From: a virus
Length of the DNA stretch: 64,000 nt
IMG/VR virus record: IMGVR_UViG_3300025770_000008
Span: 1-64,000 of that record
Reading direction: 5' to 3' (one strand)
Within the stretch, counting starts at the first letter, position 1. Each line of letters opens with the position of its first letter. Below, piece after piece: positions 21,405 to 29,454 of the stretch. The notes beneath the pieces are model-generated. The model saw only the letters and a program-made list of their open reading frames with translations. It made no database searches and had not been told where the DNA came from. A program made the translations under genes and the position numbers.

Positions 21405-22790
21405 ATGTCCAGCACTAGGATTGTCGGCGCCGGCCGAAACAAGCGCGTCATCACGACGCATGCCGAGGACGACCGTAAGTGGCCGAGGTTTCACGAGAAC
21501 AACTATGTCGATACGGCCATGACCCTGGTTGCCTCCCGCATCGTCGGGGACGACGGCGCGGAAACCTACATCACCCCTGAGCACCTGCCGGCCATCGTCC
21601 ACCCCAACAGCACCGCCGTCGACCGCCTGATGTGGGCACACGCTATCTTGAGCGGCCTAGACCTGGACCTCGACAGCCTGCAACCGCTCACTGAGCGGAG
21701 TGGGCTGCCTGAGGCCATCCGCGCCGCGCTCGTGGCGGCCGACTTGTACGAGGTCCCCGTGGATGCTCTTGGTGCCGGGCTCGATGACCTCTTCGACGGT
21801 ATTGGTCGCTACATCTTCACGTCAGGTGCGTGGGACACGATGACCTCCACCCAGCAGTGGACTGACCACATCTGGGCCATCTACAACAAGGCTCAGAAGG
21901 TGCTCGACGACATCGACGGCATTCCTCCGCTCGCGGCGCCGTCGATGTTCATCACAACGGAGAAGCCTCTCGTCTTCCAGCTGCTCGGCCCCTCAGAGAC
22001 CTCGGAGTGGATGCTGATGGACACGCTTCCGAGTCCCCTGCTCTGCGGGGCTCTTCGCCGGGCGGCTTCGGTCGAACACGCCGAGAGCTTTGACCACGCC
22101 CTGATGAGCATCTGTGGCTTTGTCGTCAACGAGAACAGCGTGGTAGCGTTGGCCCTCGTCGGTGAGCGCGCTTCGATGGGGGTGCTGACCGTCCGGGTAG
22201 TGTCCATCTTCCGAGATGGCGAGTGGTCACGCAAAAGCCCGATACTCTGCCTCGCCGTCTATTCGCTCCTCCAGCGCATCTACTACCGCCGGGGCGAAGT
22301 GGTAAAGACGCGGGCGTCGTTGCGTGAGAGGCGTGCGTGGAAGAAGCGACCGGTGTGTCCCCGGACGATGCCGAAGCCCTTCTACCGGGTGAGTGTCTCT
22401 ACCGCACTCTCCCCTCTCCCAGGGGTAGCCCAAGCGGCGGACTACGGCTGGGCAGACAGCGAAGGCAGTGGTGAGGGACCCGACCGCGGCGAACTCATCT
22501 ACCAGCACTCGGTGTCTGCCCACGAGCGGCTCTTCATCCGCCGCGGGAAACTGGCCAACCTCGACAGTGCGAAGCGAGCGCGGCTGGTGGAGCTGGAGTA
22601 CGCGCTCATCACCGATGGGCACCTCCCCGAGTACGTCCAGGAAATGCTCCAAGCCGAGAGCCGTGCCAATCGTGGTATTGGTCCTCGGGAGGGTGATGAG
22701 TGGATTGCCTTCAAGACCGTCCGCGTCAAACGGCACCTGCGGGGGCCTGATGGCTCGCCGTACATTCCCTCAACCCGAGTCTTGGAGTAG
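21405..22790 (+). CDS. Hypothetical protein, 461 residues
   Basis: No domain recognised. Mostly alpha/beta, acidic in the first 150 residues, with a central Leu-rich helix (LCLAVYSLLQRIYYRRGE), a basic segment (TRASLRERRAWKKRP) and a helical end. One of the largest early proteins. GAAGGGAAAG precedes the ATG. Last full-size gene of the 19061 unit. Confidence 0.65.
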   Translation: MSSTRIVGAGRNKRVITTHAEDDRKWPRFHENNYVDTAMTLVASRIVGDDGAETYITPEHLPAIVHPNSTAVDRLMWAHAILSGLDLDLDSLQPLTERSGLPEAIRAALVAADLYEVPVDALGAGLDDLFDGIGRYIFTSGAWDTMTSTQQWTDHIWAIYNKAQKVLDDIDGIPPLAAPSMFITTEKPLVFQLLGPSETSEWMLMDTLPSPLLCGALRRAASVEHAESFDHALMSICGFVVNENSVVALALVGERASMGVLTVRVVSIFRDGEWSRKSPILCLAVYSLLQRIYYRRGEVVKTRASLRERRAWKKRPVCPRTMPKPFYRVSVSTALSPLPGVAQAADYGWADSEGSGEGPDRGELIYQHSVSAHERLFIRRGKLANLDSAKRARLVELEYALITDGHLPEYVQEMLQAESRANRGIGPREGDEWIAFKTVRVKRHLRGPDGSPYIPSTRVLE

Positions 22791-22793
22791 GTC

Positions 22794-23018
22794 ATGGCTT
22801 ACGGCAGCAACTTCCCCGAATGGGCGAAGTTCATGGACGAGTTCCTGGTGCGAGAGCGCACCCAGGTGCTACGGGATGACGTCCTTCCCCTCATTTCCGC
22901 GGGTGGCGGGGGGAAGGACACCGTCGACCTCAAGATCAAGAGTTGGCTACAAGGCGGGTACGAGCCGGTCGTCTTGGCCACAGAGCCCGCAGACCAAGAG
23001 ATGCATTTCGACGAGTAA
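22794..23018 (+). CDS. Tagged small protein, ends EMHFDE, 74 residues
   Basis: MAYGSNFPEWAKFMDEFLVR begins a helical domain; a GGGGKDT loop and a WLQGGYEPVV strand follow. Ends DQEMHFDE, one residue past the usual tag pattern. Three bases after the previous stop. Confidence 0.6.
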   Translation: MAYGSNFPEWAKFMDEFLVRERTQVLRDDVLPLISAGGGGKDTVDLKIKSWLQGGYEPVVLATEPADQEMHFDE

Positions 23019-23022
23019 TCAG

Positions 23023-23151
23023 ATGGGACGGACCCGCCGCTGGCGAATTGTCCCCAGTACAGTGCCTGTACGTGCTGACCTCCCCGCGCTGGTCCAAGGT
23101 AGGCATAACACCGCCTACTGCGCTACGAGGACTTTCCGGGTCTCGGAGTAA
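23023..23151 (+). CDS. Possible small basic protein, 42 residues
   Basis: MGRTRRWRIVPSTVPVRADL and then QGRHNTAYCATRTFRVSE. Basic and beta-like. No clear ribosome site; it starts four bases after the upstream stop. Moderate doubt. Confidence 0.4.
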   Translation: MGRTRRWRIVPSTVPVRADLPALVQGRHNTAYCATRTFRVSE

Positions 23152-23165
23152 CCCCTCCCGTTCCT

Positions 23166-23312
23166 AAATATAACGTGCAGAGGCTCAGGGTATGACATGC
23201 GCCCTGAGCTAAGGGGAGCTTCCCGTCCCCCACACCTTGAGGCGCTCTAACGTCTCAGCAGCGGTGCTACACGCTGCATAGGTGTGGGGAGCGGGGGCTG
23301 GTATTTCCGCCC
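23166..23312 (+). ncRNA. Candidate structured RNA
   Basis: GCTCAGGG (23183) pairs with CCCTGAGC (23202), and CCCCACACC (23228) with GGTGTGGGG (23281). The latter encloses GCAGCG with CGCTGC, making a three-way-like layout. No coding sequence seen. It could also be the 3-prime end of the upstream mRNA. Confidence 0.4.
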
Positions 23313-23315
23313 CAT

Positions 23316-23330
23316 TATTAGCCGCTAATA
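23316..23330. promoter_or_regulatory. TATTAG-CTAATA dyad operator, copy 8
   Basis: ATTATTAGCCGCTAATAAT, with arms extended to 9 bp, abuts the GCAAAA box of the promoter at 23332; a bound protein would cover the promoter. Confidence 0.75.
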
Positions 23331-23331
23331 A

Positions 23332-23369
23332 TGCAAAACACGTGGCCGTTTTGGGGATAAGAACTATGG
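23332..23369 (+). promoter_or_regulatory. Phage promoter, GGGATAAGAACTATG type
   Basis: TGCAAAACACG, spacer, then GTTTTGGGGATAAGAACTATGG. Confidence 0.75.
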
Positions 23370-23401
23370 ACAGACAACCTACTTAACCGAAGGAGTTCGA
23401 C

Positions 23402-23884
23402 ATGCATTGGGAAGACCCCAAGGTAGCCGCCGAGATGGCGGACGAGAAGCGCCGAAACGCGGCGCAGGCGAAGGCGTTCAACCGCCTTCACGCAGGACAG
23501 GAGCGAGGCCGCCTGGAGCGGGCCGCGCAGCAGGGGGGAGAGGCGGCCGAGGCCGCCCTGGCCGAGTGGCTGGGCGGCCCCGAGGGCGTCGCTTTGGCGG
23601 CGTGGGAGGCAGAAGAGGCGGCGAAGGGGGCGGCGGCGGAGAAGAGGACGGCCGACCGCAAGGCCGACCTGCGTGCCCGCTGTGAAGCGGGCGTGACGAA
23701 TGCCGAGGAGGCCAGCGCGCTCCTCCACTCCGTGCAGGCCGACCTGCACGGGGACTTCGATGCACGCCCGCTGCTCCGTGCAGTGGTGGGCCGGATGCTG
23801 GTCGTCCACCCGTGCCCCCCGGGCGCGGTGCTGACGGCCGCAGGAGAGGCTGCAGCCATCTGGTTGCAGTTCGACGAAAACTAA
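23402..23884 (+). CDS. Ala/Glu-rich coiled-coil protein, 160 residues
   Basis: Residues 1-105 are a long Ala/Glu/Arg helix (LERAAQQGGEAAEAALAEWL), followed by a small helical domain. Style matches the proteins at 10028 and 13828. AAGGAG precedes the ATG. Single-gene unit; function unknown. Confidence 0.65.
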   Translation: MHWEDPKVAAEMADEKRRNAAQAKAFNRLHAGQERGRLERAAQQGGEAAEAALAEWLGGPEGVALAAWEAEEAAKGAAAEKRTADRKADLRARCEAGVTNAEEASALLHSVQADLHGDFDARPLLRAVVGRMLVVHPCPPGAVLTAAGEAAAIWLQFDEN

Positions 23885-23923
23885 CTAATCGCTGCTAACT
23901 CGGGACATAGTGCCTAGGGAGAG

Positions 23924-23953
23924 GGGTGGTGGGAACACCGCCCTTTCTTCTTA
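23924..23953 (+). terminator. Hairpin terminator
   Basis: GGTGGTG-GGAA-CACCGCC followed by CTTTCTTCTTA. Confidence 0.65.
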
Positions 23954-23959
23954 GCCCCC

Positions 23960-23994
23960 CGCAAACGCGCGCCCCTTTTAGGCATAAGCCCTAC
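23960..23994 (+). promoter_or_regulatory. Phage promoter, GGCATAAG type
   Basis: CGCAAACGCG, spacer, then CTTTTAGGCATAAGCCCTACG. Confidence 0.65.
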
Positions 23995-24043
23995 GAGCCC
24001 GTCAGGGTATAACTCCCGCACAGCCACACCAGGAGCCTCCCTC

Positions 24044-24325
24044 ATGGACGACGATGGTCGAATCCCCTACGACGACGGTGAAGAAGAGTTGTTTCCCTTC
24101 ATCGGGGGCCCCGACAACGCCACCGTCTCTCAACGCCTCTACACCGCCTTCATAGCCTGCGACCACGGAGACGAATGCCCGCTCTGCGAGGCCGGCACTG
24201 TGTCGCTCTCCGACCTCGGGGTACTTACCTGTCGCGGCGAGTGCGGCTACGACCACGTCCGCATCGACGCCGGCCCCAAGCCGTGGCCTCGCCCCAAGCC
24301 CGAAGAGATGCATGTCGACTATTAG
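24044..24325 (+). CDS. Tagged zinc-ribbon protein, ends EMHVDY, 93 residues
   Basis: CPLCEAGT and CRGECGYDH form a zinc ribbon (about residues 47-72) after an acidic N-terminus. A Pro-rich linker (GPKPWPRPKPEE) precedes MHVDY; the final Tyr codon and TAG stop are part of the dyad at 24320. AGGAG precedes the ATG. Confidence 0.7.
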   Translation: MDDDGRIPYDDGEEELFPFIGGPDNATVSQRLYTAFIACDHGDECPLCEAGTVSLSDLGVLTCRGECGYDHVRIDAGPKPWPRPKPEEMHVDY

Positions 24326-24334
24326 CCGCTAATA
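24320..24334. promoter_or_regulatory. TATTAG-CTAATA dyad operator, copy 9
   Basis: TATTAGCCGCTAATA supplies the TAT-TAG end of the tagged gene at 24044 and lies just upstream of the next ribosome site. Confidence 0.7.
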
Positions 24335-24354
24335 ACGGCAAGGAGAACAAACCC

Positions 24355-24831
24355 ATGACTGACGACGACAGAAACCTACTCGATTTCTGGCAAGACAACG
24401 GCTTCGACGGTGCAGACCGCGGCCTCCCCATCTACTTCACCAACAGCGACGATTGGTGGGAGCGCAACCACAACCACATTCAGTGGGCGTTCCCTATTCC
24501 CGAGCCCAGCCGTGCTGTGCCCGCCAGCCCTGCCGCCGCAGATGACTTCTACGACGAGATGAAGAGCAATCCGCTCATGCAGGCTCGCCTCATCATGCTC
24601 ACCGGGCGCTTCCTCTCCTTCCTGGAGAACTCGCATGAGTGGGTCAACGAGTACGACCACAACCATCTCCGAATCACGAGGGTGATTCGGTGCCTCGCTC
24701 TGTGCGGCATGGACGAAATGGCGAGCACCGTCTACAAGTTCGCTTACAACCAGATTGGCGGCACCGTGCCAGAGGACACCGTGGCTTATTGGCGAGCTGC
24801 GCTGTCGTCGCATGTCGTGACGGTTCGATGA
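24355..24831 (+). CDS. OGFr-like domain protein, 158 residues
   Basis: The segment LLDFWQDNG, then DDWWERNHNHIQWAFPIPEPS, followed by ARLIMLTGRFLSFL, matches the pattern of the opioid growth factor receptor conserved domain (F/W-x-x-D ... E-x-x-H-x-x-I-Q-W-x-F-P ... M-L-x-F). Bacterial and phage members are known but their role is not. AAGGAG precedes the ATG. Identification is from pattern recall and needs a profile search. Confidence 0.65.
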   Translation: MTDDDRNLLDFWQDNGFDGADRGLPIYFTNSDDWWERNHNHIQWAFPIPEPSRAVPASPAAADDFYDEMKSNPLMQARLIMLTGRFLSFLENSHEWVNEYDHNHLRITRVIRCLALCGMDEMASTVYKFAYNQIGGTVPEDTVAYWRAALSSHVVTVR

Positions 24832-25133
24832 GTAAACCGACACCTGAAGAGATGCTGACCGCCCTCCGCACCATCAGGCGGAGCGTGGGTCATTCCGACC
24901 CCGACTTGGGCATCGTGGCAGCGCGGATTGGCGTGTACTTGCGGAGCAGGGCAGGGTCGGATGGCCGTCTGCACCTCCTGTACGAAACGTGCCTTGCCGG
25001 CGGCTACCTCCCTCAAGCCAGCAGCGCCCCTGCCTGCTCATGCGGCCAACCCGCCATCAGCGGGGGCTACTGCGGTAACTGCTGGGATGGAGGGGGAGGG
25101 CCTTCTGGGTCCATCGGGGGGATGCCGGGATGA
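24828..25133 (+). CDS. Zinc-binding protein, 101 residues
   Basis: A helical N-terminus (TPEEMLTALRTIRRSVG) and a C-terminal CSC-x8-GYCGNC cluster followed by a Gly-rich tail. ATGA overlap with the OGFr-like gene and with the 22-codon gene after it. Confidence 0.6.
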   Translation: MSKPTPEEMLTALRTIRRSVGHSDPDLGIVAARIGVYLRSRAGSDGRLHLLYETCLAGGYLPQASSAPACSCGQPAISGGYCGNCWDGGGGPSGSIGGMPG

Positions 25134-25198
25134 CTGACCCTGACCTCGTATTCGCACGTCGAGCCGTAGCGTGCGCCGAATACCACATCGATATCTAG
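25130..25198 (+). CDS. 22-residue tagged peptide, ends EYHIDI
   Basis: The peptide is MTDPDLVFARRAVACAEYHIDI: a short helix plus the His-x-Asp tag and nothing else. The start overlaps the upstream stop (ATGA); the next gene follows within 8 bases. It may show the minimum functional form of the tag. Confidence 0.5.
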   Translation: MTDPDLVFARRAVACAEYHIDI

Positions 25199-25205
25199 GA
25201 GCCCC

Positions 25206-25481
25206 ATGAAGCAAGCCACCGACAACCTCTCCGAGCCCGAAACCCACTACGTCTGGCGCGAACTCGTGCATGTCGACGGCGAAGACCGTCTCCTCTACCC
25301 CTGGCGCAACCCGCACAAGCACGAGCACCCCTTCGTGGGCCTCTTCGCCTCGAAAGAAAAGGCCATCGAGGGTTTGGACACCTTCGGGGCAACCGATGAG
25401 GCCGCCGAGAGCGGCTGGATTCTGTGCCGCGCCACCGAGACCCCTCTGCTGCGCCTTGCGCCTGACGAGGACGAGACATGA
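25206..25481 (+). CDS. Hypothetical protein, 91 residues
   Basis: A mixed alpha/beta protein (VWRELVHVDGEDRLLYPW) with His-rich HKHEHPF and an acidic end. Ribosome site TAGGAG. Its stop overlaps the next start (ATGA). Confidence 0.65.
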   Translation: MKQATDNLSEPETHYVWRELVHVDGEDRLLYPWRNPHKHEHPFVGLFASKEKAIEGLDTFGATDEAAESGWILCRATETPLLRLAPDEDET

Positions 25482-25981
25482 AAGAGACCTACCTCGTTTA
25501 CGCCAACTCGGCCACCCTCCGGGGCGGCCCCGCCACGATTCCCATGACAGGCTCAGGGGGCCAAGCCTTCTCCACGCCCATCGTAGACTGCACTGCTGAC
25601 GGCGAGCCCAGCCACGTATGGCCCCTTGCCTTCGTGGGCCATGAAGACGACATGTTCTTCCTGTCCCGTGGAATAGCCGACGAGTGCGGCACAATCCAAG
25701 AAGCCCGCGACTTCGTGTCCGACTGGTGGCGCGAGCGGGAGGCTGAGGACGAGCACAAGGGTGAGCGCTTCTACGTCGTTCGCTGCAGCTGGGACCCCAT
25801 CCGAAACCACAAGGACTGGCGGGTCTGCGACATGCGGCGCCACGAGAACCCCAACCTGAACAATCAGGTCTGCATCCATGCCACAAAGGTGGGCGCAACC
25901 GCCTGCGCTGAGGTGCGGGAAAACGCGGATGCCAGCATGAACGACAACGCCGATGGGGCGGCTTGCACCCACTACCGCTAG
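25478..25981 (+). CDS. Hypothetical protein, 167 residues
   Basis: Begins MKETYLVYANSATLRGGPAT and contains an acidic helix (IQEARDFVSDWWREREAEDE) and scattered Cys/His in the second half. No family recognised. Coupled by ATGA to the gene upstream. Confidence 0.65.
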   Translation: MKETYLVYANSATLRGGPATIPMTGSGGQAFSTPIVDCTADGEPSHVWPLAFVGHEDDMFFLSRGIADECGTIQEARDFVSDWWREREAEDEHKGERFYVVRCSWDPIRNHKDWRVCDMRRHENPNLNNQVCIHATKVGATACAEVRENADASMNDNADGAACTHYR

Positions 25982-25988
25982 GAAAGCC

Positions 25989-26144
25989 ATGAGTAAGGAC
26001 ATCAAACTCCCTCAAAGACGCGGCCTGCCCCCATTCCCTGAGTGGGCAGAGCCGCACCTCGTAACCTTCGGGGCCATCCCCGTTGACCCACGCAGTGACG
26101 ACGATGTCGAAGACGTGTTACGGGACCTAGAAAGGGACAGCTAG
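25989..26144 (+). CDS. Small hypothetical protein, 51 residues
   Basis: MSKDIKLPQRRGLPPFPEWA followed by an acidic tail (DDDVEDVLRDLERDS). TAGGAAAG precedes the ATG. Its stop shares a base with the next GTG. Confidence 0.55.
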   Translation: MSKDIKLPQRRGLPPFPEWAEPHLVTFGAIPVDPRSDDDVEDVLRDLERDS

Positions 26145-26500
26145 TGAAGCTGCCGAGACTTGGGTGGGAAGACCCGCCAATGAGAACCCCCGTGGCCATC
26201 GCTCGCGCCGAGATGGTCCTAAACATCCACAACTGGGAGAAGGAAGAGTGGCTCTTCAGCGAGGGGCTCGTCCCCGGGCGCACCCAGAGCTTCTACGAGT
26301 ACAAAGGCCCGTTGGACTGCATCGTCTGGATTGACCGGGAGGACAACGGCGCACTGACCCTAATCGCCATCGTCCAGACACCCTCAGAGGAAGACGATGG
26401 CCAAGAGACCCTTGAGCTGACCGAAGCCACCCTGGTGGACATCCCTGAGCTGCTCGGTAAAGCCATTGCCTACAAAGGCACCCTACTAGGTGAGCCATGA
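26144..26500 (+). CDS. Hypothetical protein, 118 residues, GTG start
   Basis: GTG overlaps the upstream TAG (TAGTG). The protein is alpha/beta with a beta meander (DCIVWIDREDNGALTLIAIV). Its stop overlaps the next start. Confidence 0.6.
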   Translation: MKLPRLGWEDPPMRTPVAIARAEMVLNIHNWEKEEWLFSEGLVPGRTQSFYEYKGPLDCIVWIDREDNGALTLIAIVQTPSEEDDGQETLELTEATLVDIPELLGKAIAYKGTLLGEP

Positions 26501-26736
26501 ACGACGCCGAAGAAGAAGAAATCCTCAACTGGGACGCCACCATCGGTAAGAGGGCTGCGGCTGCGGAAGCTGGGAACAAGCTAGCCATCAACAAGAGGCA
26601 GCTCCGGCGTCTGAACTGGGGGTTCGCTTGGAACGGCACGTACGTGGCTCGAAGGGCACCGAGAAGTGCCCCTTGGGCCAATCAGCATCGAAGTGACAGT
26701 CACCGAAGCCGAAGACGAGTGATACCGTGTCCGTGA
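26497..26736 (+). CDS. Hypothetical protein with probable +1 frame disruption, 79 residues as read
   Basis: Coding character is good to about residue 52 (NWGFAWNGTYVAR) and then turns into Arg/Ser-rich sequence. The +1 frame is open from 26615 and gives a natural-looking end (PISIEVTVTEAEDE, stop at 26720-26722). Either a +1 frameshift or an inserted base near 26645-26655 is likely; see findings. Confidence 0.45.
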   Translation: MNDAEEEEILNWDATIGKRAAAAEAGNKLAINKRQLRRLNWGFAWNGTYVARRAPRSAPWANQHRSDSHRSRRRVIPCP

Positions 26737-26773
26737 AGCCCGAATCGGGGCCGCTAACGGATACGGAGTGACG

Positions 26774-28228
26774 ATGAAAACCGCAATCATGACCCTGCTG
26801 ACCTTTGGCCTCTTGGTCGGAACCGCGAGCGGGGACCCCTGGCCCGCTGAGACGTGGGAGACCTCTACCAACCTCACCGAACTCGACGACGGCTTCGGTA
26901 GCGACGTGTCGGGCGCGCACTTCAACCCGGTCACCAAGCGCTTATGGGTTGCCGACAATGGCGGCCAATTCGTCGCCATGGTCCCAGACGGTGAGGGCTC
27001 GTATGTCGTCGACTACCAGGACGAGGCGCGGGCCTACTGGAAGTCTGGTGGTGACTGCGAGGGCATCACCCAGGTCGACTACAACGAGAACAGCGTCTAC
27101 ATCATGGCGGAGCGGGAGCACCTCATCCGCAAGTACGACACGTCCCAATACGGGGACGTGAAGCTGCTGCACCAGTGGAACATCCGCCCGTTTGTGCCGG
27201 CGTACAACGGAGCTGGTCCTGAGGGCATCGCTTTCGTCCCTGATGAGTGGCTCGCCAAGTCCGGCTTCACGAAGCCTGACGGCACGGCGTTCCCCAAGTC
27301 GAGCAACGGCATGGGCGGCTTGATGCTCGTTGCTCACCAGAACGGGGGCAAGGTCTACGCATTTGACCTTGGTGTCGACAGCGACGTGGTCAGCTTCATC
27401 GGTGCGTACGGCACCAACACCCGTGAGTCATCGGGTCTGGAGTTCAATCGCTCAAGCGGCAAGCTCTACGTCTGGCACAACGTCGGCGGGAACTCACTGG
27501 AGGAGGTGAGCCTCAAGTCGACCAACGGCACGTTCGACTCGCTCCGCACTTGGGCTTCGCCGAAGGGGGGCAACCTGGAGTGCATCGCCATCATGGGTAA
27601 CCTCCTCGTCCTCTGTGACGACAGCAACGCCAACGGCTTCGCTCTCATGCTCTACAAGGAGTGGCGTGTCGACACCGTGGTCCTCGACATCCGGGTAGCC
27701 GCGGGTCGTGACGATGCTGAGGAGCGCAGTGGTCGTATGTCCCTCGGCAGCAGCGACTTGGAGCTGACGCAGGACAAGCAGTTCAACCAGTACATCGGGA
27801 TTCGCTTCCGCCGGCTTCCGATTCCGGCTGGGGTCAAGATCGCCAAGGCGTATATCCAGTTCAGCACTGGTGAGCCCAACAAGCCGATGAAGATGGCTAT
27901 CCATGGTGAAGCCGTTCCGAACTCCGCCGTTTTCAGTCGAGACCGCGACAACATCAGCGGCAGGGTGAAGACCGCGGAAGCCATCGAGTGGGTGCCTGGG
28001 ATTTGGCAGACCCGAGCCCCGCCAGAGGACCAGCGAAGCGCCGACATCTCGGCATTGGTGCAGGCCCGTGTGGACGCCCCCGGGTGGAAGCCGGGCAACG
28101 CCATGTCGTTCATCATTAGCTCTGTGGAGGCTGGTGGCTTGCGCCTCGCAGTCTCCACCAACGGTGAGGTCGGCAAGGAGCACAAGCACGCACCCCGGCT
28201 TCACATCGAGTACGACCCCGCTCCCTAA
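26774..28228 (+). CDS. Secreted beta-propeller-like protein with C-terminal DNRLRE-like domain, 484 residues
   Basis: Signal peptide (MKTAIMTLLTFGLLVGTASG) and an exported two-domain protein. Residues about 25-300 have repeated strands of the SdiA-regulated/esterase-like propeller kind (DFxPVTKRLWVADNG, GLEFNRSSGKLYVW). Residues about 305-484 resemble a DNRLRE/CBM-like sheet domain (IPAGVKIAKAYIQFSTGE ... DISALVQ ... LHIEYDP). Such domains are common in myxobacterial and planctomycete surface proteins, so this may be a host-derived gene. A GTG at 26768 is an alternative start. Confidence 0.65.
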   Translation: MKTAIMTLLTFGLLVGTASGDPWPAETWETSTNLTELDDGFGSDVSGAHFNPVTKRLWVADNGGQFVAMVPDGEGSYVVDYQDEARAYWKSGGDCEGITQVDYNENSVYIMAEREHLIRKYDTSQYGDVKLLHQWNIRPFVPAYNGAGPEGIAFVPDEWLAKSGFTKPDGTAFPKSSNGMGGLMLVAHQNGGKVYAFDLGVDSDVVSFIGAYGTNTRESSGLEFNRSSGKLYVWHNVGGNSLEEVSLKSTNGTFDSLRTWASPKGGNLECIAIMGNLLVLCDDSNANGFALMLYKEWRVDTVVLDIRVAAGRDDAEERSGRMSLGSSDLELTQDKQFNQYIGIRFRRLPIPAGVKIAKAYIQFSTGEPNKPMKMAIHGEAVPNSAVFSRDRDNISGRVKTAEAIEWVPGIWQTRAPPEDQRSADISALVQARVDAPGWKPGNAMSFIISSVEAGGLRLAVSTNGEVGKEHKHAPRLHIEYDPAP

Positions 28229-28242
28229 ACAAGGAACCGCCC

Positions 28243-28560
28243 GTGCACATGCTCAGTCCCGTGCCCTTCCGTGAAGCTGGTGCGGAGACTGCGGTCTACC
28301 TCACCGCTTGGCGTGTCTTCCTCCTCCTCGACTGGCCTTGGCCCATAGAGCCCTCCCTCCGCAAAGACGGCGCCCTGTCGTTCCGCGGAGGCACCCACCA
28401 CGCACACCTCACCGTGTGGTGCAGGGACGACGCTGGCTCATGGGAAACCATGGTTGACGGCCAACGCATCCTTCAAGGCAAGTTCAAGTTCGTCTTCCCC
28501 GAGTGGTACGGCTTAACCCAGCTGCGCCGCGCAATCGAACTCACCCACTACACCGGATGA
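28243..28560 (+). CDS. Hypothetical protein, 105 residues
   Basis: GTG at 28243 has AAGGA at seven bases; an ATG at 28249 is the alternative. Trp-rich alpha/beta protein (VFLLLDWPWPIEPS, HLTVWCRDDAGSWETM). No family recognised. Confidence 0.6.
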   Translation: MHMLSPVPFREAGAETAVYLTAWRVFLLLDWPWPIEPSLRKDGALSFRGGTHHAHLTVWCRDDAGSWETMVDGQRILQGKFKFVFPEWYGLTQLRRAIELTHYTG

Positions 28561-28563
28561 CCA

Positions 28564-28830
28564 ATGAAGAGTGACTACGTAGTAGAGCGGGACTACAGCG
28601 AGACCCGTATGCGGCGACTCCTGGCCCACCGCTCGGACAAGCTCAACGACCTCTGCAACGACCTCAGCGTGGTTATCTCGCTGCTAACCACGAGCCCTGT
28701 TTCAAAGCCGCGGCACCTCGTAGCCGGCGCGCACCAAGCACGTGCCATCGTCTCCAGAAGCGTTGCCGCGCTACGGCGCATTGCCGACGAAGACCTCGGC
28801 AACAAAGCCACCAGCGAGTGCGACCCCTAG
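28564..28830 (+). CDS. Helical protein, 88 residues
   Basis: All-helical, with a charged first half (YSETRMRRLLAHRSDKLND) and a second long helix (QARAIVSRSVAALRRIADED). No family recognised. Last gene of the long operon from 23960; convergent with the pair of - strand membrane genes. Confidence 0.6.
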   Translation: MKSDYVVERDYSETRMRRLLAHRSDKLNDLCNDLSVVISLLTTSPVSKPRHLVAGAHQARAIVSRSVAALRRIADEDLGNKATSECDP

Positions 28831-28833
28831 CGG

Positions 28834-29199
28834 TCAGCCGCCCTTCTTGGACTCAGGCGCCACCTGATGGTACTGCTGGAGCAAGTTCTCCAGCTCGTCC
28901 ACCTCCCTGAGCATCTCTTGACGCTTATCCACCTCGCCCGGCGGCGCGGGAGGGGAGGGGGCCATCAAGAGCGTGGCCTCGCGCAGCTCAGCGAGCTTCA
29001 CCAAGAGCACCGCACGCCCCTCATTGGTCTTGAGCATCTCCAGGAAGCCCCGCACGCGACCGGGCTCCTCCACGATGATGGGTGCCTCGGGCGTGACGAC
29101 CGGCGCTGGCTGGGCTTTGGCACCTAGCGTGGTCGTGTAGAGGAAGATGCCCAGCGACCCGTAGACGATGAGACTGGCGAGTAGAATTTGCCGAATCAT
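28834..29199 (-). CDS. Membrane-anchored coiled-coil protein, 121 residues
   Basis: An N-terminal helix (ILLASLIVYGSLGIFLYTT) anchors a Pro-rich linker and a C-terminal coiled coil (KRQEMLREVDELENLLQQY). Signal-anchor plus periplasmic helix is spanin-like, but no partner lipoprotein is present. Overlaps the gene at 29196. Confidence 0.6.
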   Translation of the reverse strand: MIRQILLASLIVYGSLGIFLYTTTLGAKAQPAPVVTPEAPIIVEEPGRVRGFLEMLKTNEGRAVLLVKLAELREATLLMAPSPPAPPGEVDKRQEMLREVDELENLLQQYHQVAPESKKGG

Positions 29200-29417
29200 G
29201 GTGTTTCCCTCAACTTAACGATGAGCTTCACGGCCTGCTTCTGGATGTCAGCGCAGACCTCAACCTGTTGCCCCATCGTAGCGTTTTCAACGCGCAGGGT
29301 GGCCGCCTCAGTCATGTTGCCCCAACCCCACCAAACAATCAGGCCGAATGCCGACATGAAGCCGAGCACGACCTTTCTCTTCATTGCGACCGGAAGAGCC
29401 TCAGTATCGCCACTCAT
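29196..29417 (-). CDS. Small membrane protein, 73 residues
   Basis: A hydrophobic segment (VVLGFMSAFGLIVWWGWG) preceded by Lys/Arg and followed by a helical domain with one Cys. Paired by overlap with the gene at 28834, so they probably act together at the inner membrane. Confidence 0.6.
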   Translation of the reverse strand: MSGDTEALPVAMKRKVVLGFMSAFGLIVWWGWGNMTEAATLRVENATMGQQVEVCADIQKQAVKLIVKLRETP

Positions 29418-29454
29418 CTGCCATTACTCCCGATAGTCACCCACAGGATAACCC

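Noticed and set aside
28834-29417. Spanin pair on the - strand
   Set aside because: Both proteins are inner-membrane anchored and neither has a lipobox; the candidates at 60748-61481 are better placed near other lysis-type genes.
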